A stretch of 64,000 nucleotides of DNA from Mycolicibacterium alvei (GCF_010727325.1 NZ_AP022565.1:5580001-5644000); one strand, 5' to 3'. Positions 30,017 to 39,885 are shown, counted from the stretch's first letter. Made by a program: numbers and translations. The notes: generated by a model not told the origin, from the letters alone.

Positions 30017-31591
30017 ATGACTATGACACCCCCACCAGCGACGGTGCTGGAACGCATCGTTGAGCGGGCGCGACAACGTCCTGAGGCGATCGCCCTCCGT
30101 CGCTGCGACGGCACCAGTGCGATTCGCTACGGGGCTCTCCTGGTCGAAGTGGACAGGCTGGCAGCCGATCTCGCCTCACGATCGGTCACTTCGGGAAGTC
30201 GTGTGTTCGTCGTCTCCGACAACGGCCCCGAAACTTACCTGGCGGTGCTGGCCTGCGCGAGGATCGGCGCCATCGCAGTCATGGTGGACGGCGGGATGCC
30301 CCTGGCGACCATTGACCGGTTCGGCGAGATCACCTCACCCGGTGCGATTCTGATCGCGCCGGGCTGCCGACTGCAAACCGCGGATCTCGGCTCGCTGCGG
30401 TCGATCCCTGCCTTGGACGTCAACATCATCGCCGGAACGGCTGACCGCGCCGGCGATCCGGCCTCGGATCCCTTGCCCGGCATCCCCAATGGTGGAGCAG
30501 ACCACCCGCTGGCCATGATCTTCACCAGCGGGACTACCGGCACGCCGAAGGCGGTACTGCTGCCCAACCGGACCTTCTACTCCGTTGCCGACATTCTGCA
30601 GCGCGAGCAGTTGAGCTGGGTTGACTGGATCGTCGGCGAAACCACGTACTCGCCACTGCCTGCGGCGCACATCGGTGGACTGTGGTGGATCCTCAACTGC
30701 CTGATGCAGGGCGGATTGTGCATCACCGGCGGCGAGAACACTTCGTCCATCGCCGAGATCCTCAGCGTCAACGAGGTCGCGACAACGTGCCTGGTTCCTA
30801 CGCTGCTGACCCGGTTGGTGTCCGAACTGCGGTCCACCGGAAAGCCGGTTCCGCCGTCGCTACGCATGGTGGGTTATGGCGGATCCCGCGCAGTCGCCTC
30901 CGACGTCAGTGTCGTCGAGGCTGCGGGGGTCCACACCGCGCAGGTCTACGGGCTCAGCGAAACAGGTTGCACCGCCTTGTGTCTTCCCACCGATGATGGA
31001 TCGATCGCCAGGATCGAAGCCGGGGCGGTCGGGCGACCCTATCCCGGCGTGGAAGTTCACCTGGATGGTGACGGCAGCGGACCGCCGACTCGGTCCACCT
31101 CCGGTTCGGCATCCTCGGGCACGCTGTGGATCAAGTCGCCGGCGAGCATGCTGGGGTATTGGGGAGACCCCGACCGGACTGCGGAAGTTCTGGTTGACGG
31201 GTGGGTGAACACCGGCGACCTTCTCGACCGCCATGACGACGGATTCTTCTATATCAGGGGCCGGTCGTCAGAGATGTTCATCTCCGGGGGCGTCAACATC
31301 GCGCCCGACGAGGTCGATCGGATCGCCGAGGGAGTCGACGGCGTCAAGGAGGCAGCCTGCTACGAGATCCCCGACGAGGAGTTCGGTGCGCTGGTGGGTC
31401 TGGCCGTGGTCGCGTCGACGACGCTGGATGAGTCAGCAGCCCGGAAGCTCAAACACGCGGTTGCGGCACGCTTTCGGCGGGAGTGCGAGCCGATGGCCAG
31501 ACCGTCGACTATCAGGCTCGTGCAGGAGATTCCACGAACACAGTCCGGCAAGATCGTACGGGCGTCGCTGGGCGTGACGGCCGGTGGATGA
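30017..31591 (+). CDS. fadD10: Fatty acyl-AMP ligase of the INLP cluster
   Basis: A 524-residue ANL-superfamily enzyme, FadD10-like. It activates a medium or long fatty acid as acyl-AMP and loads it on the neighbouring ACP instead of CoA. Motifs are TSGTTGTPKAV (about 171-181), YGLSETGCTALC, and the C-terminal hinge/lysine region IRGRSSEMFISGGVNI and RTQSGKIVR (Lys about 512). It lies 18 bp after fcoT, and its stop overlaps the ACP gene by 8 bp. Confidence 0.88.
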   Translation: MTMTPPPATVLERIVERARQRPEAIALRRCDGTSAIRYGALLVEVDRLAADLASRSVTSGSRVFVVSDNGPETYLAVLACARIGAIAVMVDGGMPLATIDRFGEITSPGAILIAPGCRLQTADLGSLRSIPALDVNIIAGTADRAGDPASDPLPGIPNGGADHPLAMIFTSGTTGTPKAVLLPNRTFYSVADILQREQLSWVDWIVGETTYSPLPAAHIGGLWWILNCLMQGGLCITGGENTSSIAEILSVNEVATTCLVPTLLTRLVSELRSTGKPVPPSLRMVGYGGSRAVASDVSVVEAAGVHTAQVYGLSETGCTALCLPTDDGSIARIEAGAVGRPYPGVEVHLDGDGSGPPTRSTSGSASSGTLWIKSPASMLGYWGDPDRTAEVLVDGWVNTGDLLDRHDDGFFYIRGRSSEMFISGGVNIAPDEVDRIAEGVDGVKEAACYEIPDEEFGALVGLAVVASTTLDESAARKLKHAVAARFRRECEPMARPSTIRLVQEIPRTQSGKIVRASLGVTAGG

Positions 31592-31829
31592 CCAACTGAG
31601 GGGCAGGGTCCTCGCTGCCCTCTCGGAAGTGCTGTACGTCGATGAATCAGATCTCGTCGACGGCGACGCGACCGATCTGAGAGATCTCGGGCTGGACTCG
31701 GTTCGATTCGTGCTGCTGATCAAGCAACTCGGTATCGACCGGGACTCGGATGTCCCGCGGCGTCTGGCGGACAACCTGTCGATCGCCGGCTGGGTCCGGG
31801 AGTTGGGGCAGCCGGGTGAACCTGTCTGA
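31584..31829 (+). CDS. Stand-alone acyl carrier protein of INLP biosynthesis
   Basis: An 81-residue acidic carrier protein; DLGLDSVRF carries the phosphopantetheine Ser39. Counterpart of Rv0100/ScoB, which holds the fatty acid while glycine addition and isonitrile formation take place. GTG at 31584 overlaps the fadD10 stop, and the gene overlaps the NRPS start by 14 bp, showing tight coupling. Confidence 0.88.
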   Translation: MDDQLRGRVLAALSEVLYVDESDLVDGDATDLRDLGLDSVRFVLLIKQLGIDRDSDVPRRLADNLSIAGWVRELGQPGEPV

Positions 31830-34800
31830 AGGTCCTTATGCGCAACGTATTCCGCTGAGCCGGTCACAGCAGAACATCTACCACGGTGTGTTGCAGGACC
31901 AGGATCCGTACCTGTACCTGATCGGGAGGCGCTACCGGTTCCAGCCGATACCACAGACGGAATTCCTGACCGCGCTGCGGAAGACCATCGTCGCCAGCCC
32001 CGTTCAGCTCTGTGTTCTGGCGGAGCCCGCGGATGCCGGCCGATACCCCGACCTGGTGCCCCGCCTGGACGTCGATGACATCGTGCAGGTGTCCGGCGGT
32101 GACGGAAGCGCGACGCTGACCCACGAGTGGGGATCGGGCATTCTCGCAAAACCGCTGGTGCGCTATAGCATCCACCTCGACGCCGACGGCCTGGTGCATC
32201 GTCTCGACGCTCAAGCGCACCACATCCTGCTCGATGGGGGAGCGATCGGCATCATCGAAGCCCACCTGGGGCGCTTCCTTGCCGGTGGCGGCCCGGCCGC
32301 CGGTGCTTGTGTCCGTGTCGGCCTGACTGACGTTGTCACCGCACACCGCCGGGAGGCGAGCCGCGTCGATGAATCACTCGAGCGACTCACCGATGTTGTG
32401 CGGCAAGAGCTCACGGCGGCCGCCGGGGAGGGTGGGCTTCGAGATGGCGCCGACGCTCCGGCAACGGCGGTCAGGGGAGTACTCACCGAATCCGCGGTGA
32501 TCTCCGGAGAGGCCTACCGCGAGATTCTCAATGTGGCTGACCGTGAGAACATCCCGCTCAACGTGCTCGTCGCGGCGGCGGCAACGGCGGTGGACGCGAG
32601 CATTCGACACACCACCGACAACCTTCTGGTGCACGCGGTGGACAACCGCTTCGGGGACCCTGACCTTGATGCCGCGACGTGCCTGGTCAACTCGGTGGCG
32701 CAACCCGTTCAGTTCCCGGCATCTGCGTCGGTGGCTGACGTGGTGCGCACGCTGGATCGGGGTTACGTCAAAGCCGTGCGGCGCCGCTGGCTGCGCGAAG
32801 AGCACTACCGCCGAATGTATCTGGCGATCAATCGGACCACCTCGGCGGCAACTTTGACGCTCAATTTTCTGCCTGAGCCCTGTGCACCTGAGCTGTCACC
32901 ATTCTTGGTCGACGCACCGGAGACGATGCATATCGGACCGGTCGAGGGCATGACCGTGGCAGCGATCCTCGACGAGCGGCGACATACACTCACCCTCAAC
33001 ATATGGAACCGATCTGATGCACTACGGCAGACCACCGTTGTGGCGGAACGGATCTCGACCGCACTGAAGTCCATGGCGACGATGTGGGATCTGCCCGTGG
33101 CGATGACCGTCGATGAGTGGTGCGAGGTCGCCGAAGACGGGACACCGTGCCGGGTTGCACCGGCGGGTGTGCTCAGCGATCTGCCGCCACCCGCGTGGTT
33201 TCTGGATCGACCCGCGATCGTCGACGAATGGCGTCAGCGTCGTCCCGACATCGACTGCTGGATCTCCTGGTTGCTCCAGATCCACGCCGAGCCAGGTGAT
33301 GTACTGGTTTTCACAGACGACGGCACCGACACGACCATCGATTTCCTGCTCGCGTGTCACCTGGCCGGGTGCGGCTACAGCGTCTGCGACAGCAAGGATC
33401 AGCGGCGAGCGCGGGCCGAACGGATCAGCGAGTACGGCAACGGCATCTCAGCGCGTATCGTCGATGTCGACCTGGCGACCATCCCGCAACGCCTCGACGA
33501 GGACCACCGCCGTCAGGTGAAGGATCGCATCGACGAGGCGACAACCGACCCGCACCTCGCCACCAGGACCGCCTACGTCATGCCCACCTCCGGGTCGACC
33601 GGGGAGCCCAAACTCGTTCAGGTCAGCCACGGTTCGCTGGCGGTGTTCTGTGCCGGGGTGACTCGGGCGTACGGCTGGGGGCCGGACGACACCATCCTCC
33701 AATGTGCACCGCTGACCTCCGATATCAGCGTCGAAGAAATCTTCGGTGCGGCTCGCAGCGGAGCGGCGATCGTTCGTTCAGCGGCTCTGAAAGCTGGTGA
33801 TCTGCACGCATTTACCAGCGATCTGGTCGCGGTCGGGGCCACCATCGTCGATCTGCCCACCGCGGTGTGGCAGCTGTGGTGTGACGACGTCGACGCAATG
33901 TTGATGATCGGTGAATCCGGACTGCGGCAGGTCGTGATCGGCGGTGAACCGGTGCGCTCCATCGCCGTCGACAAGTGGATCGGTACCGCCGGCGCCGGGA
34001 ACATCTCACTGGTGTCGACCTACGGCCCGACAGAAGCCACGGTCGTGGTGACCTACTTGCCGATCATCGAGGGCGGGCAGGTGGTCGAGCACGATGCGCG
34101 CCGTCGACTGGGACGACCGCTCGTTCCGAACACGGTGGTGATCGCCTTCGGCGAAGTCGTGGTAGTGGGGCCGATGGTGGCCGACGGCTATCTCGGCATG
34201 GACAGCACCAGTTTCGGAGTGGTCACCACTCCCGACGGCCGGCAGCACCCCGCATTTGCGACCGCCGACCGGGTGGTGATCGACGGTGCCGGGTATCCGA
34301 TGTTCGCGGGCCGGAGGGACGCGATCGTCAAGATCTCGGGCAGGCGCGTCGACACCGCCGAGATCACCCGACGCATCGGGGCGGACCTTGCGGTGGTCGA
34401 TGTCGCCGTCGAGCTTCACAACGGTGGGCTAGGGGTCTGGTTCGCGACGCAGCGGACCCGCGACGGTGACCAAGATCTCGCTGCGGCAGCACGTATCAGG
34501 AGCGTGCTGATCGATTCTCGGGTGGCGTCGTTCTCCGTGCACAGCGTCGCAACCATTCCACGAAAGCCCGGCGGGAAGATCGACCCGGCAAGGCTTCCGC
34601 CATCTGCCCCGTCCGGACCAGGAGGCCACGCTGACGAAACCGGAGAGGTGGCGGCCGGCCTCGCCACCCTGTGGAGTGCCCGCCTCGGCAGGCCGATCAC
34701 GCCGCAGGCGTCGCTCTTGCGGGAAGGCATCGGGTCGCTCGACCTCGTGCGGATCCTGCCCGATACGCGCAGGCATCTCGGTCGACAGGTTTCGATTCTC

Positions 34801-36030
34801 GACCTGATCTCTGCGGATACCGCGGCGAACCTGGTGGACGACATGTCGATCGCAGACACCTGGATGGACACCAGCACCGCTGCCGAGATCGAACGTGACT
34901 TCGCCGCAGTGTCGACGCGGCGCGCCCGTGCGGTGTCGAACCCGCGGCGATCCTCCGCCCGTGGCGTAGCGCCCGTCCTGGTGGTGGGCGCCTCCGGAAT
35001 TCTGGGCACCGGATTCGCCGAGGCGATTCTGGACCTGACCCGATCGGGCACACCCCGTCCCGACCTGGTGCTGGCCATGAGGTCAGTCCCGCCCGACAAC
35101 CGGGTCTGGACGGAGCTTCGGCACACACCGGGCGTGCGGATTGAACGCCTCGTCCCCGGTTTCGGTCCGGGCGACGTGGAGGCCCTGATCCGCGAGACCG
35201 GCACCGGGACCCTCGTCAACTGCATCGGGAACACCAAGGTCGTCGTTCCGTACCGCGAACTCCGCTCGGCCAACGTGGAATTGGTGGCGAGCATGGCCGA
35301 GTCGTGCGTGTCTTCGAGTGCCCGACTGGTGCATCTGTCGACGTACGTCGTCAATGCGGACGTCGACGCGCCACAGGTGGTCGACCCGCGTCACGCTCCG
35401 TACCCGTACGCAGCCGCCAAGGCACTCGCGGAACTGGCAGTGGCCGGGGCCGGCCGAGACCTCGACTTCACCATCGTGCGTTTGCCCCGGATCCTGGGGA
35501 CACCTGAACAGGTGCGCGGGTCCACCGACATCCTGGTGTCCGTTGCCGATGCCTGCCATGCCCTACAGGCCTATCCGGCCGTCGAGTTGATCGAGCAGGT
35601 GACGACCGGCCGCGCTGCGGCGGAGAGCATTCTTCGCAGGTTGCCGGAGTTCGGTGGACCGGAGGAGCTCGGATCGGGGATCGACGTGCTGCGCGGGCAG
35701 GCGCTCGCGTACCGGGAATTGCTGGGCACGGTTGCCTCCGCAGCGGTCGACAGTCACGAATGGAAGCGCCGGCTGGACGAAAGTGATTGGGCGAAAGCCA
35801 ATCCGCGGCGCTGGTCGGTGATCGACGCGTGGATCGGCCTGGGCTCACAGCTCGGTGGACGCTCGTACGCGGATTACCTGGCCGCGTACCCGGCCGTCCC
35901 GCTCGGGATCCGATCTATCGGCGAGCTCGTGGCGACGCCGCCGCCGGTGCGGGCCCTGCTCGCCCACGGATATTCGGGAACTCAACACCCGTGCCCAACG
36001 ACCTATCAACCAGACTCCGTTAGACAGTGA
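31816..36030 (+). CDS. nrp: Single-module nonribosomal peptide synthetase with terminal reductase (C-A-T-R)
   Basis: A 1404-residue NRPS. The condensation domain (about 10-440) has HHILLDGG near 134. The adenylation domain (about 450-925) has A3 TSGSTGEPK near 590, A5 TYGPTEAT and A10 PRKPGGKID near 915. The carrier domain (about 945-1010) has GIGSLDL with Ser near 974, and the NAD(P)-dependent reductase (about 1050-1400) has VVGASGILGTG and YPYAAAK near 1195. In INLP pathways it joins isonitrile acyl chains to an amino acid (lysine or ornithine type) and releases the product reductively. M. tuberculosis Nrp is about 2500 residues with two modules; this one resembles the compact streptomycete ScoA. 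GTG at 31816 is favoured. Confidence 0.9.
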   Translation: MNLSEGPYAQRIPLSRSQQNIYHGVLQDQDPYLYLIGRRYRFQPIPQTEFLTALRKTIVASPVQLCVLAEPADAGRYPDLVPRLDVDDIVQVSGGDGSATLTHEWGSGILAKPLVRYSIHLDADGLVHRLDAQAHHILLDGGAIGIIEAHLGRFLAGGGPAAGACVRVGLTDVVTAHRREASRVDESLERLTDVVRQELTAAAGEGGLRDGADAPATAVRGVLTESAVISGEAYREILNVADRENIPLNVLVAAAATAVDASIRHTTDNLLVHAVDNRFGDPDLDAATCLVNSVAQPVQFPASASVADVVRTLDRGYVKAVRRRWLREEHYRRMYLAINRTTSAATLTLNFLPEPCAPELSPFLVDAPETMHIGPVEGMTVAAILDERRHTLTLNIWNRSDALRQTTVVAERISTALKSMATMWDLPVAMTVDEWCEVAEDGTPCRVAPAGVLSDLPPPAWFLDRPAIVDEWRQRRPDIDCWISWLLQIHAEPGDVLVFTDDGTDTTIDFLLACHLAGCGYSVCDSKDQRRARAERISEYGNGISARIVDVDLATIPQRLDEDHRRQVKDRIDEATTDPHLATRTAYVMPTSGSTGEPKLVQVSHGSLAVFCAGVTRAYGWGPDDTILQCAPLTSDISVEEIFGAARSGAAIVRSAALKAGDLHAFTSDLVAVGATIVDLPTAVWQLWCDDVDAMLMIGESGLRQVVIGGEPVRSIAVDKWIGTAGAGNISLVSTYGPTEATVVVTYLPIIEGGQVVEHDARRRLGRPLVPNTVVIAFGEVVVVGPMVADGYLGMDSTSFGVVTTPDGRQHPAFATADRVVIDGAGYPMFAGRRDAIVKISGRRVDTAEITRRIGADLAVVDVAVELHNGGLGVWFATQRTRDGDQDLAAAARIRSVLIDSRVASFSVHSVATIPRKPGGKIDPARLPPSAPSGPGGHADETGEVAAGLATLWSARLGRPITPQASLLREGIGSLDLVRILPDTRRHLGRQVSILDLISADTAANLVDDMSIADTWMDTSTAAEIERDFAAVSTRRARAVSNPRRSSARGVAPVLVVGASGILGTGFAEAILDLTRSGTPRPDLVLAMRSVPPDNRVWTELRHTPGVRIERLVPGFGPGDVEALIRETGTGTLVNCIGNTKVVVPYRELRSANVELVASMAESCVSSSARLVHLSTYVVNADVDAPQVVDPRHAPYPYAAAKALAELAVAGAGRDLDFTIVRLPRILGTPEQVRGSTDILVSVADACHALQAYPAVELIEQVTTGRAAAESILRRLPEFGGPEELGSGIDVLRGQALAYRELLGTVASAAVDSHEWKRRLDESDWAKANPRRWSVIDAWIGLGSQLGGRSYADYLAAYPAVPLGIRSIGELVATPPPVRALLAHGYSGTQHPCPTTYQPDSVRQ

Positions 36031-36033
36031 GGG

Positions 36034-36390
36034 ATGACAGTGACAGACGTGACCGCACACCGTACCGAGACATCAGGTACCCGGCAGATCCGACTCGACG
36101 TGACCGGAATGTCCTGCGGTGCATGCTCGCGCCGGGTCGAGAACACACTCAACAAGATCGACGGAGTACACGCTTCGGTGGCCATCTCGACGAAGATCGC
36201 GACCATCGATGCCCGCCCCGACATCAGTGTCGCCGACCTCTGCGATGCCGTTGAACAGGCCGGCTACCACGCCGAAGAGCGCACCGCCGTCGACGACAAC
36301 GCGGAATCGGTAGCCGACGGCGCGCCGCAGAAACGCTCCTTGGTGGCGAGGGCCATCCGCTGGGTGACCGTCGGGCACATGGGCGGCTGA
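36034..36390 (+). CDS. Stand-alone heavy-metal-associated (HMA) domain protein
   Basis: A 118-residue protein with one HMA domain (about 17-85) and metal-binding GMSCGAC, Cys28 and Cys31, then an acidic linker and a basic hydrophobic tail RSLVARAIRWVTVGHM. It lies 3 bp after the NRPS stop, so it is surely in the same operon. The domain closely resembles the N-terminal HMA domain of the P-type ATPase 1 kb downstream (same GMSCGAC, RVENxLNK and DGVxASV pattern), suggesting it arose by copying that domain. A copper chaperone or metal-sensing role in the metallophore operon is inferred; I know of no equivalent in the M. tuberculosis locus. Confidence 0.82.
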   Translation: MTVTDVTAHRTETSGTRQIRLDVTGMSCGACSRRVENTLNKIDGVHASVAISTKIATIDARPDISVADLCDAVEQAGYHAEERTAVDDNAESVADGAPQKRSLVARAIRWVTVGHMGG

Positions 36391-36400
36391 GTCGACTGAC

Positions 36401-36967
36401 CTAGCCGGTCAGATCGTCCCGTTCGGCCGCCGCGATCAGGTCCTCGCGGGCCCGTGCCACCCGTGAACGAATCGTGCCGACGGGGCAGCCACACACCTCC
36501 GCGGCTTCCGCATAGGACAGGCCGAGGACCTGCGTCAGTAGGAGAGCATGCCGACGGTCGGGGTCCAGTCCGTCCAACAGGAGGCGGATCTCGACCATCT
36601 TCTCGAACCCGCCGACCGGGCGGTAACTCTCGAGGACCTGTTCGACATCTACCCCGTGGTGGGTGCGCGGTCGGCTCTGCTTGTGCCGAATCTGGTCGAC
36701 GACCACGCGCCGAGCGATCGACAGCAGCCAGGTTCGGGCCGATGAACGGCCGCTGAACCGGGGCAGTGCGGTGATGGCGCGAAGGAACGTCTCTTGCGTC
36801 AGGTCGTCGGCCGACCCGGAGTCGCCGAGGTACGCGACGGTTCGCCAGACATCGGTCTGGGTGGCCCGGATGAACTGCTCGAGCGCCGCAGAATCTCCGC
36901 GGCCGGCGGCGAAAGCCAGCCGCGTAACCTGGTCCTGGTCGCGTTCGGTAGTCACAACCGTCGACAT
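36401..36967 (-). CDS. sigC: ECF sigma factor, SigC-like
   Basis: A 188-residue group 4 sigma factor. Region 2 has [15 protein letters not shown] (about 51-65) and [15 protein letters not shown]; region 4 has [28 protein letters not shown] (about 150-177 in two parts). The final residues DDLTG and the [16 protein letters not shown] run match what I recall of M. tuberculosis SigC, which controls the nrp operon and ctpB there but is encoded elsewhere. Here it lies between the INLP operon and the ATPase, converging with the HMA gene (10 bp) and diverging from ctp. No clear ribosome site precedes the ATG at 36967. Confidence 0.82.
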   Translation of the reverse strand: MSTVVTTERDQDQVTRLAFAAGRGDSAALEQFIRATQTDVWRTVAYLGDSGSADDLTQETFLRAITALPRFSGRSSARTWLLSIARRVVVDQIRHKQSRPRTHHGVDVEQVLESYRPVGGFEKMVEIRLLLDGLDPDRRHALLLTQVLGLSYAEAAEVCGCPVGTIRSRVARAREDLIAAAERDDLTG

Positions 36968-36982
36968 TATTCGATGAGGGCC

Positions 36983-37009
36983 GGGAACTCGGCATCGGGC
37001 CGGACCGAC
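36983..37009 (+). promoter_or_regulatory. ECF-type promoter in front of the copper ATPase
   Basis: GGGAAC at 36983-36988 and CGAC at 37006-37009 are 17 bp apart, matching the element before the PPE operon in sequence and spacing (GGGAACT...CGAC followed by AAG or TAG). It lies in the divergent gap beside sigC, about 70 bp before the ATPase start. Confidence 0.6.
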
Positions 37010-37077
37010 TAGATATCTGGTGACGTATGTCGCTGACGTAGGCCACCGATGTGGTGAGTGAGCAATTGGGAGTGGTG

Positions 37078-39366
37078 GTGACAACAGCAACTGTCCCCGA
37101 CAACGAGGTGGCCCAGCGCATTGCGCTGGACGTCACAGGAATGTCGTGTGGGGCCTGCGCTGCACGCGTGGAAAACAAACTCAACAAGGTCGACGGCGTG
37201 CGCGCGTCAGTGAACTTCGCCACTCGCGTCGCCACTGTCGAGGCCACCGCGGACATCGGCGTCGAGCAACTGTGTGCGGTCATCGAACGGGCCGGCTATC
37301 AGGCCGCCCCGCGGGTCGAGCGCTCCACGATGGACGTCGACCCCGATGCTGACCACGCCCGCAGCCTGCTCCGACGCCTCGCCGTGGCCGCTGTGTTGTT
37401 CATCCCCCTCGCCGATCTGTCGGTGATGTTTGCTGTGGTGCCTGACACCCGGTTCACCGGGTGGCAGTGGGTGCTCACCGCGTTGGCTGCACCGATCGTG
37501 ACGTGGGCCGCATGGCCGTTCCACCGCAGCGCGCTGCGCAATGCCCGGCACGGAACCTCCACCATGGAGACGTTGATCTCCATCGGTGTCACCGCGGCCA
37601 CCGTGTGGTCGATGTACACGATCTTCTTCGACCACCAGACCTACCACGCTGCGGGTGTGTGGCAGGCGTTACTCGGCAGCGACGCGATCTACCTCGAGGT
37701 TGCGGCGGGCGTAACAGTTTTCGTACTCGCGGGCCGTTACTTCGAGGCCCGGGCCCGTTCGCGGGCCGGGGGAGCGCTGCGGGCGCTTGCGGCGCTCGGC
37801 GCCAAGTCGGTGACGGTGTTGCTTGCCGACGGCGGAGAGCTCGTGCTGCCCGCCGACGAACTCAAAGAGGGCCAGCGTTTCGTCGTGCGTCCCGGTGAAG
37901 CCATCGCCGCCGACGGCCTTGTGGTGTCCGGGGCGGCGGCCGTCGATGTCAGCGCGATGACCGGGGAGTCGAAACCGGTACAGACTCAGGAAGGTTCGAG
38001 CGTCGTGGGTGGCACCGTGGTGCTCGACGGCCGGCTGATCGTCGAGGCTGCCGCGGTCGGACCCGACACCCGGTTCGCCGGGATGGTCCGTCTGGTGGAG
38101 CAGGCGCAGGCGCAGAAGGCCGATGCGCAGAGACTGGCCGACCGTATCGCCGCGGTGTTCGTGCCGTGTGTGCTCGTGATCGCGGCGGTCACCGCCATGG
38201 GTTGGCTGCTGGTCGATGGCGACGTCAACCGAGCGGTATCGGCCGCCCTGGCCGTCCTGGTGATCGCCTGCCCTTGCGCGCTGGGGCTCGCGACCCCGAC
38301 CGCGATGATGGTCGCATCGGGCCGCGGCGCTCAGCTGGGGATCTTCCTCAAAGGGCACCGCGCCTTGGAGGCGATTCGCGCCGTCGACACGGTTGTGTTC
38401 GACAAGACCGGCACCCTGACCACCGGGCAGCCCCAGGTCATCACGGTTGTCGCGGCGCAGGGATGGAGCGAGGACGAGGTCCTCGCACTTGCGGCAGCGG
38501 TTGAGTCGGCGTCCGAGCATCCGGTGGCCCATGCGATCGTCACCGCGTGCGCGGAACGTGACGTCGCCGCGGTGGAGGACTTCCACGCGTTCGCCGGCCA
38601 CGGTGTGGCGGGTTCCGTGGACGGCGTGACCATCGTCGTCGGGCGTCCGGCCTGGGTCACCCGGGACCGGGTGGTGCCTGCCAACCTCGCGGCTGCCCGC
38701 CGGGTGGGCGAGTCGCAAGGCCAGACAGTCGTATTCGTCGCCTCCGGCGACACTGTCTGCGGTGCCGTCTGCGTCGCCGACGCCGTCAAGGACTCGGCCG
38801 CCGGTGCCATCTCCCAACTCCACGCCGAGGGCATGAAAACCATGCTGCTGACGGGCGACAATGCCGCGACCGCCGCTGCGATCGGCGCAGCGGTGGGCAT
38901 CGACGACGTGGTCGCCGAGGTGTTGCCCGAGGACAAGGTCGGCGTGATCGAGAAGTTGCGCGACCAGGGCCGGGTGGTGGCGATGGTCGGCGACGGGATC
39001 AACGACGGCCCCGCGTTGGCCTGTGCTGACCTGGGCCTGGCCATCGGGCGGGGAACCGACGTGGCCATCGGCGCGGCCGACATCATTCTCGTGCGCGACA
39101 ACCTCGATTCGGTGCCGCAGGCGTTGGGCCTGGCCCGGGCCACGATGCGGACCATCAGGGTCAACATGATCTGGGCCTTCGGGTACAACATCGCGGCCAT
39201 CCCGATCGCCGCCGCGGGGCTGCTGAACCCGTTGATCGCCGGTGCGGCGATGGCGGTGTCGTCTTTCCTGGTGGTCTCGAACAGCCTGCGGTTACGCAAT
39301 TTCGGTACGGTGCAACCGAATACGTTCAGGGATGCTCAGTTGCCGGCGGCGCGCATATCCGGCTGA
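37078..39366 (+). CDS. ctpB: Copper-type P1B ATPase (CtpA/CtpB family)
   Basis: A 762-residue P1B ATPase of the inner membrane. N-terminal HMA domain with GMSCGAC (Cys24, Cys27), eight membrane segments, actuator TGES, the transmembrane metal motif CPC (398-400, [13 protein letters not shown]), phosphorylation DKTGT (Asp442) and hinge [12 protein letters not shown] with GMSCGAC indicates Cu(I). M. tuberculosis has CtpA and CtpB flanking its INLP region, and this protein is equally close to both from reading. The start among several GTGs (37051-37078) is uncertain; 37078 has GGGAG five bases upstream. It likely supplies copper to cuproproteins outside the cytosol or exports it. Confidence 0.88.
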   Translation: MTTATVPDNEVAQRIALDVTGMSCGACAARVENKLNKVDGVRASVNFATRVATVEATADIGVEQLCAVIERAGYQAAPRVERSTMDVDPDADHARSLLRRLAVAAVLFIPLADLSVMFAVVPDTRFTGWQWVLTALAAPIVTWAAWPFHRSALRNARHGTSTMETLISIGVTAATVWSMYTIFFDHQTYHAAGVWQALLGSDAIYLEVAAGVTVFVLAGRYFEARARSRAGGALRALAALGAKSVTVLLADGGELVLPADELKEGQRFVVRPGEAIAADGLVVSGAAAVDVSAMTGESKPVQTQEGSSVVGGTVVLDGRLIVEAAAVGPDTRFAGMVRLVEQAQAQKADAQRLADRIAAVFVPCVLVIAAVTAMGWLLVDGDVNRAVSAALAVLVIACPCALGLATPTAMMVASGRGAQLGIFLKGHRALEAIRAVDTVVFDKTGTLTTGQPQVITVVAAQGWSEDEVLALAAAVESASEHPVAHAIVTACAERDVAAVEDFHAFAGHGVAGSVDGVTIVVGRPAWVTRDRVVPANLAAARRVGESQGQTVVFVASGDTVCGAVCVADAVKDSAAGAISQLHAEGMKTMLLTGDNAATAAAIGAAVGIDDVVAEVLPEDKVGVIEKLRDQGRVVAMVGDGINDGPALACADLGLAIGRGTDVAIGAADIILVRDNLDSVPQALGLARATMRTIRVNMIWAFGYNIAAIPIAAAGLLNPLIAGAAMAVSSFLVVSNSLRLRNFGTVQPNTFRDAQLPAARISG

Positions 39367-39815
39367 GATGAGGCCAACGGGGCCAGGCACACACCCAGCC
39401 AGCCGACGGTCAGTGCCGCAACGGTGAGTGTGCCCAGTGCCGCCGGAATCCAGGAAGCGGTATGTGCGGTGTGATGCCACCAGAACGCCCCGGCGCCGAC
39501 CACGGTGGCGAGTGCTGACGCACACGTCGCCATACAGCACCATCGAAATCGGCGACGCAGCAGAGCGAATACCGATGCCGATGCCGCGAAAGCGAAGAGC
39601 GAAAAGGCCACCAGCGATATCCACTGGCCGTTGCCGCTACCACTGGCAGGTGCCGCGCCGGTCGCTCGCAGCGTCAGGGCCAGCACCGCCAAGGCGGCGG
39701 CAAGCGCGGCCAGGGCGCGGGAGCGCGTGCCGCTGATCCAGACCTCTTCGAATACCCGGCGCTCGATCGCCCGCAGTTCGGTCTCGACCGTGGCGGTGTT
39801 CTGTCTCGATGTCAT
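39336..39815 (-). CDS. Small four-helix membrane protein
   Basis: A 159-residue protein with a hydrophilic N-terminal 30 residues and four hydrophobic segments (about 34-53, 66-86, 92-112, 121-146). No known family is recognised. GAGG lies seven bases before the ATG at 39815. It converges with, and overlaps by 31 bp, the end of the copper ATPase gene, and lies 70 bp downstream of the CopD/CtaG gene on the same strand, suggesting a role in the same metal/cytochrome context. Two Cys in [11 protein letters not shown] sit within a membrane segment. Confidence 0.65.
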   Translation of the reverse strand: MTSRQNTATVETELRAIERRVFEEVWISGTRSRALAALAAALAVLALTLRATGAAPASGSGNGQWISLVAFSLFAFAASASVFALLRRRFRWCCMATCASALATVVGAGAFWWHHTAHTASWIPAALGTLTVAALTVGWLGVCLAPLASSQPDMRAAGN

Positions 39816-39852
39816 CGAGATACCTCGCTCATCAATGTATTTGACCGCCTGA

Positions 39853-39865
39853 CCTCAATTTGAGG
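39853..39865. promoter_or_regulatory. Perfect CCTCAA-t-TTGAGG palindrome
   Basis: Six-base arms around one base, upstream of the small membrane protein gene and downstream of the CtaG gene. Too short a loop for a hairpin, so a protein-binding site is more likely than a terminator. No regulator assigned. Confidence 0.35.
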
Positions 39866-39885
39866 GTAATCTCGCCGGACGCGCG

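Noticed and set aside
29438..31829. INLP genes as a plain fatty-acid degradation operon
   Set aside because: The TauD-like oxidase, stand-alone ACP, condensation domain and reductase together fit isonitrile lipopeptide biosynthesis, not beta-oxidation.
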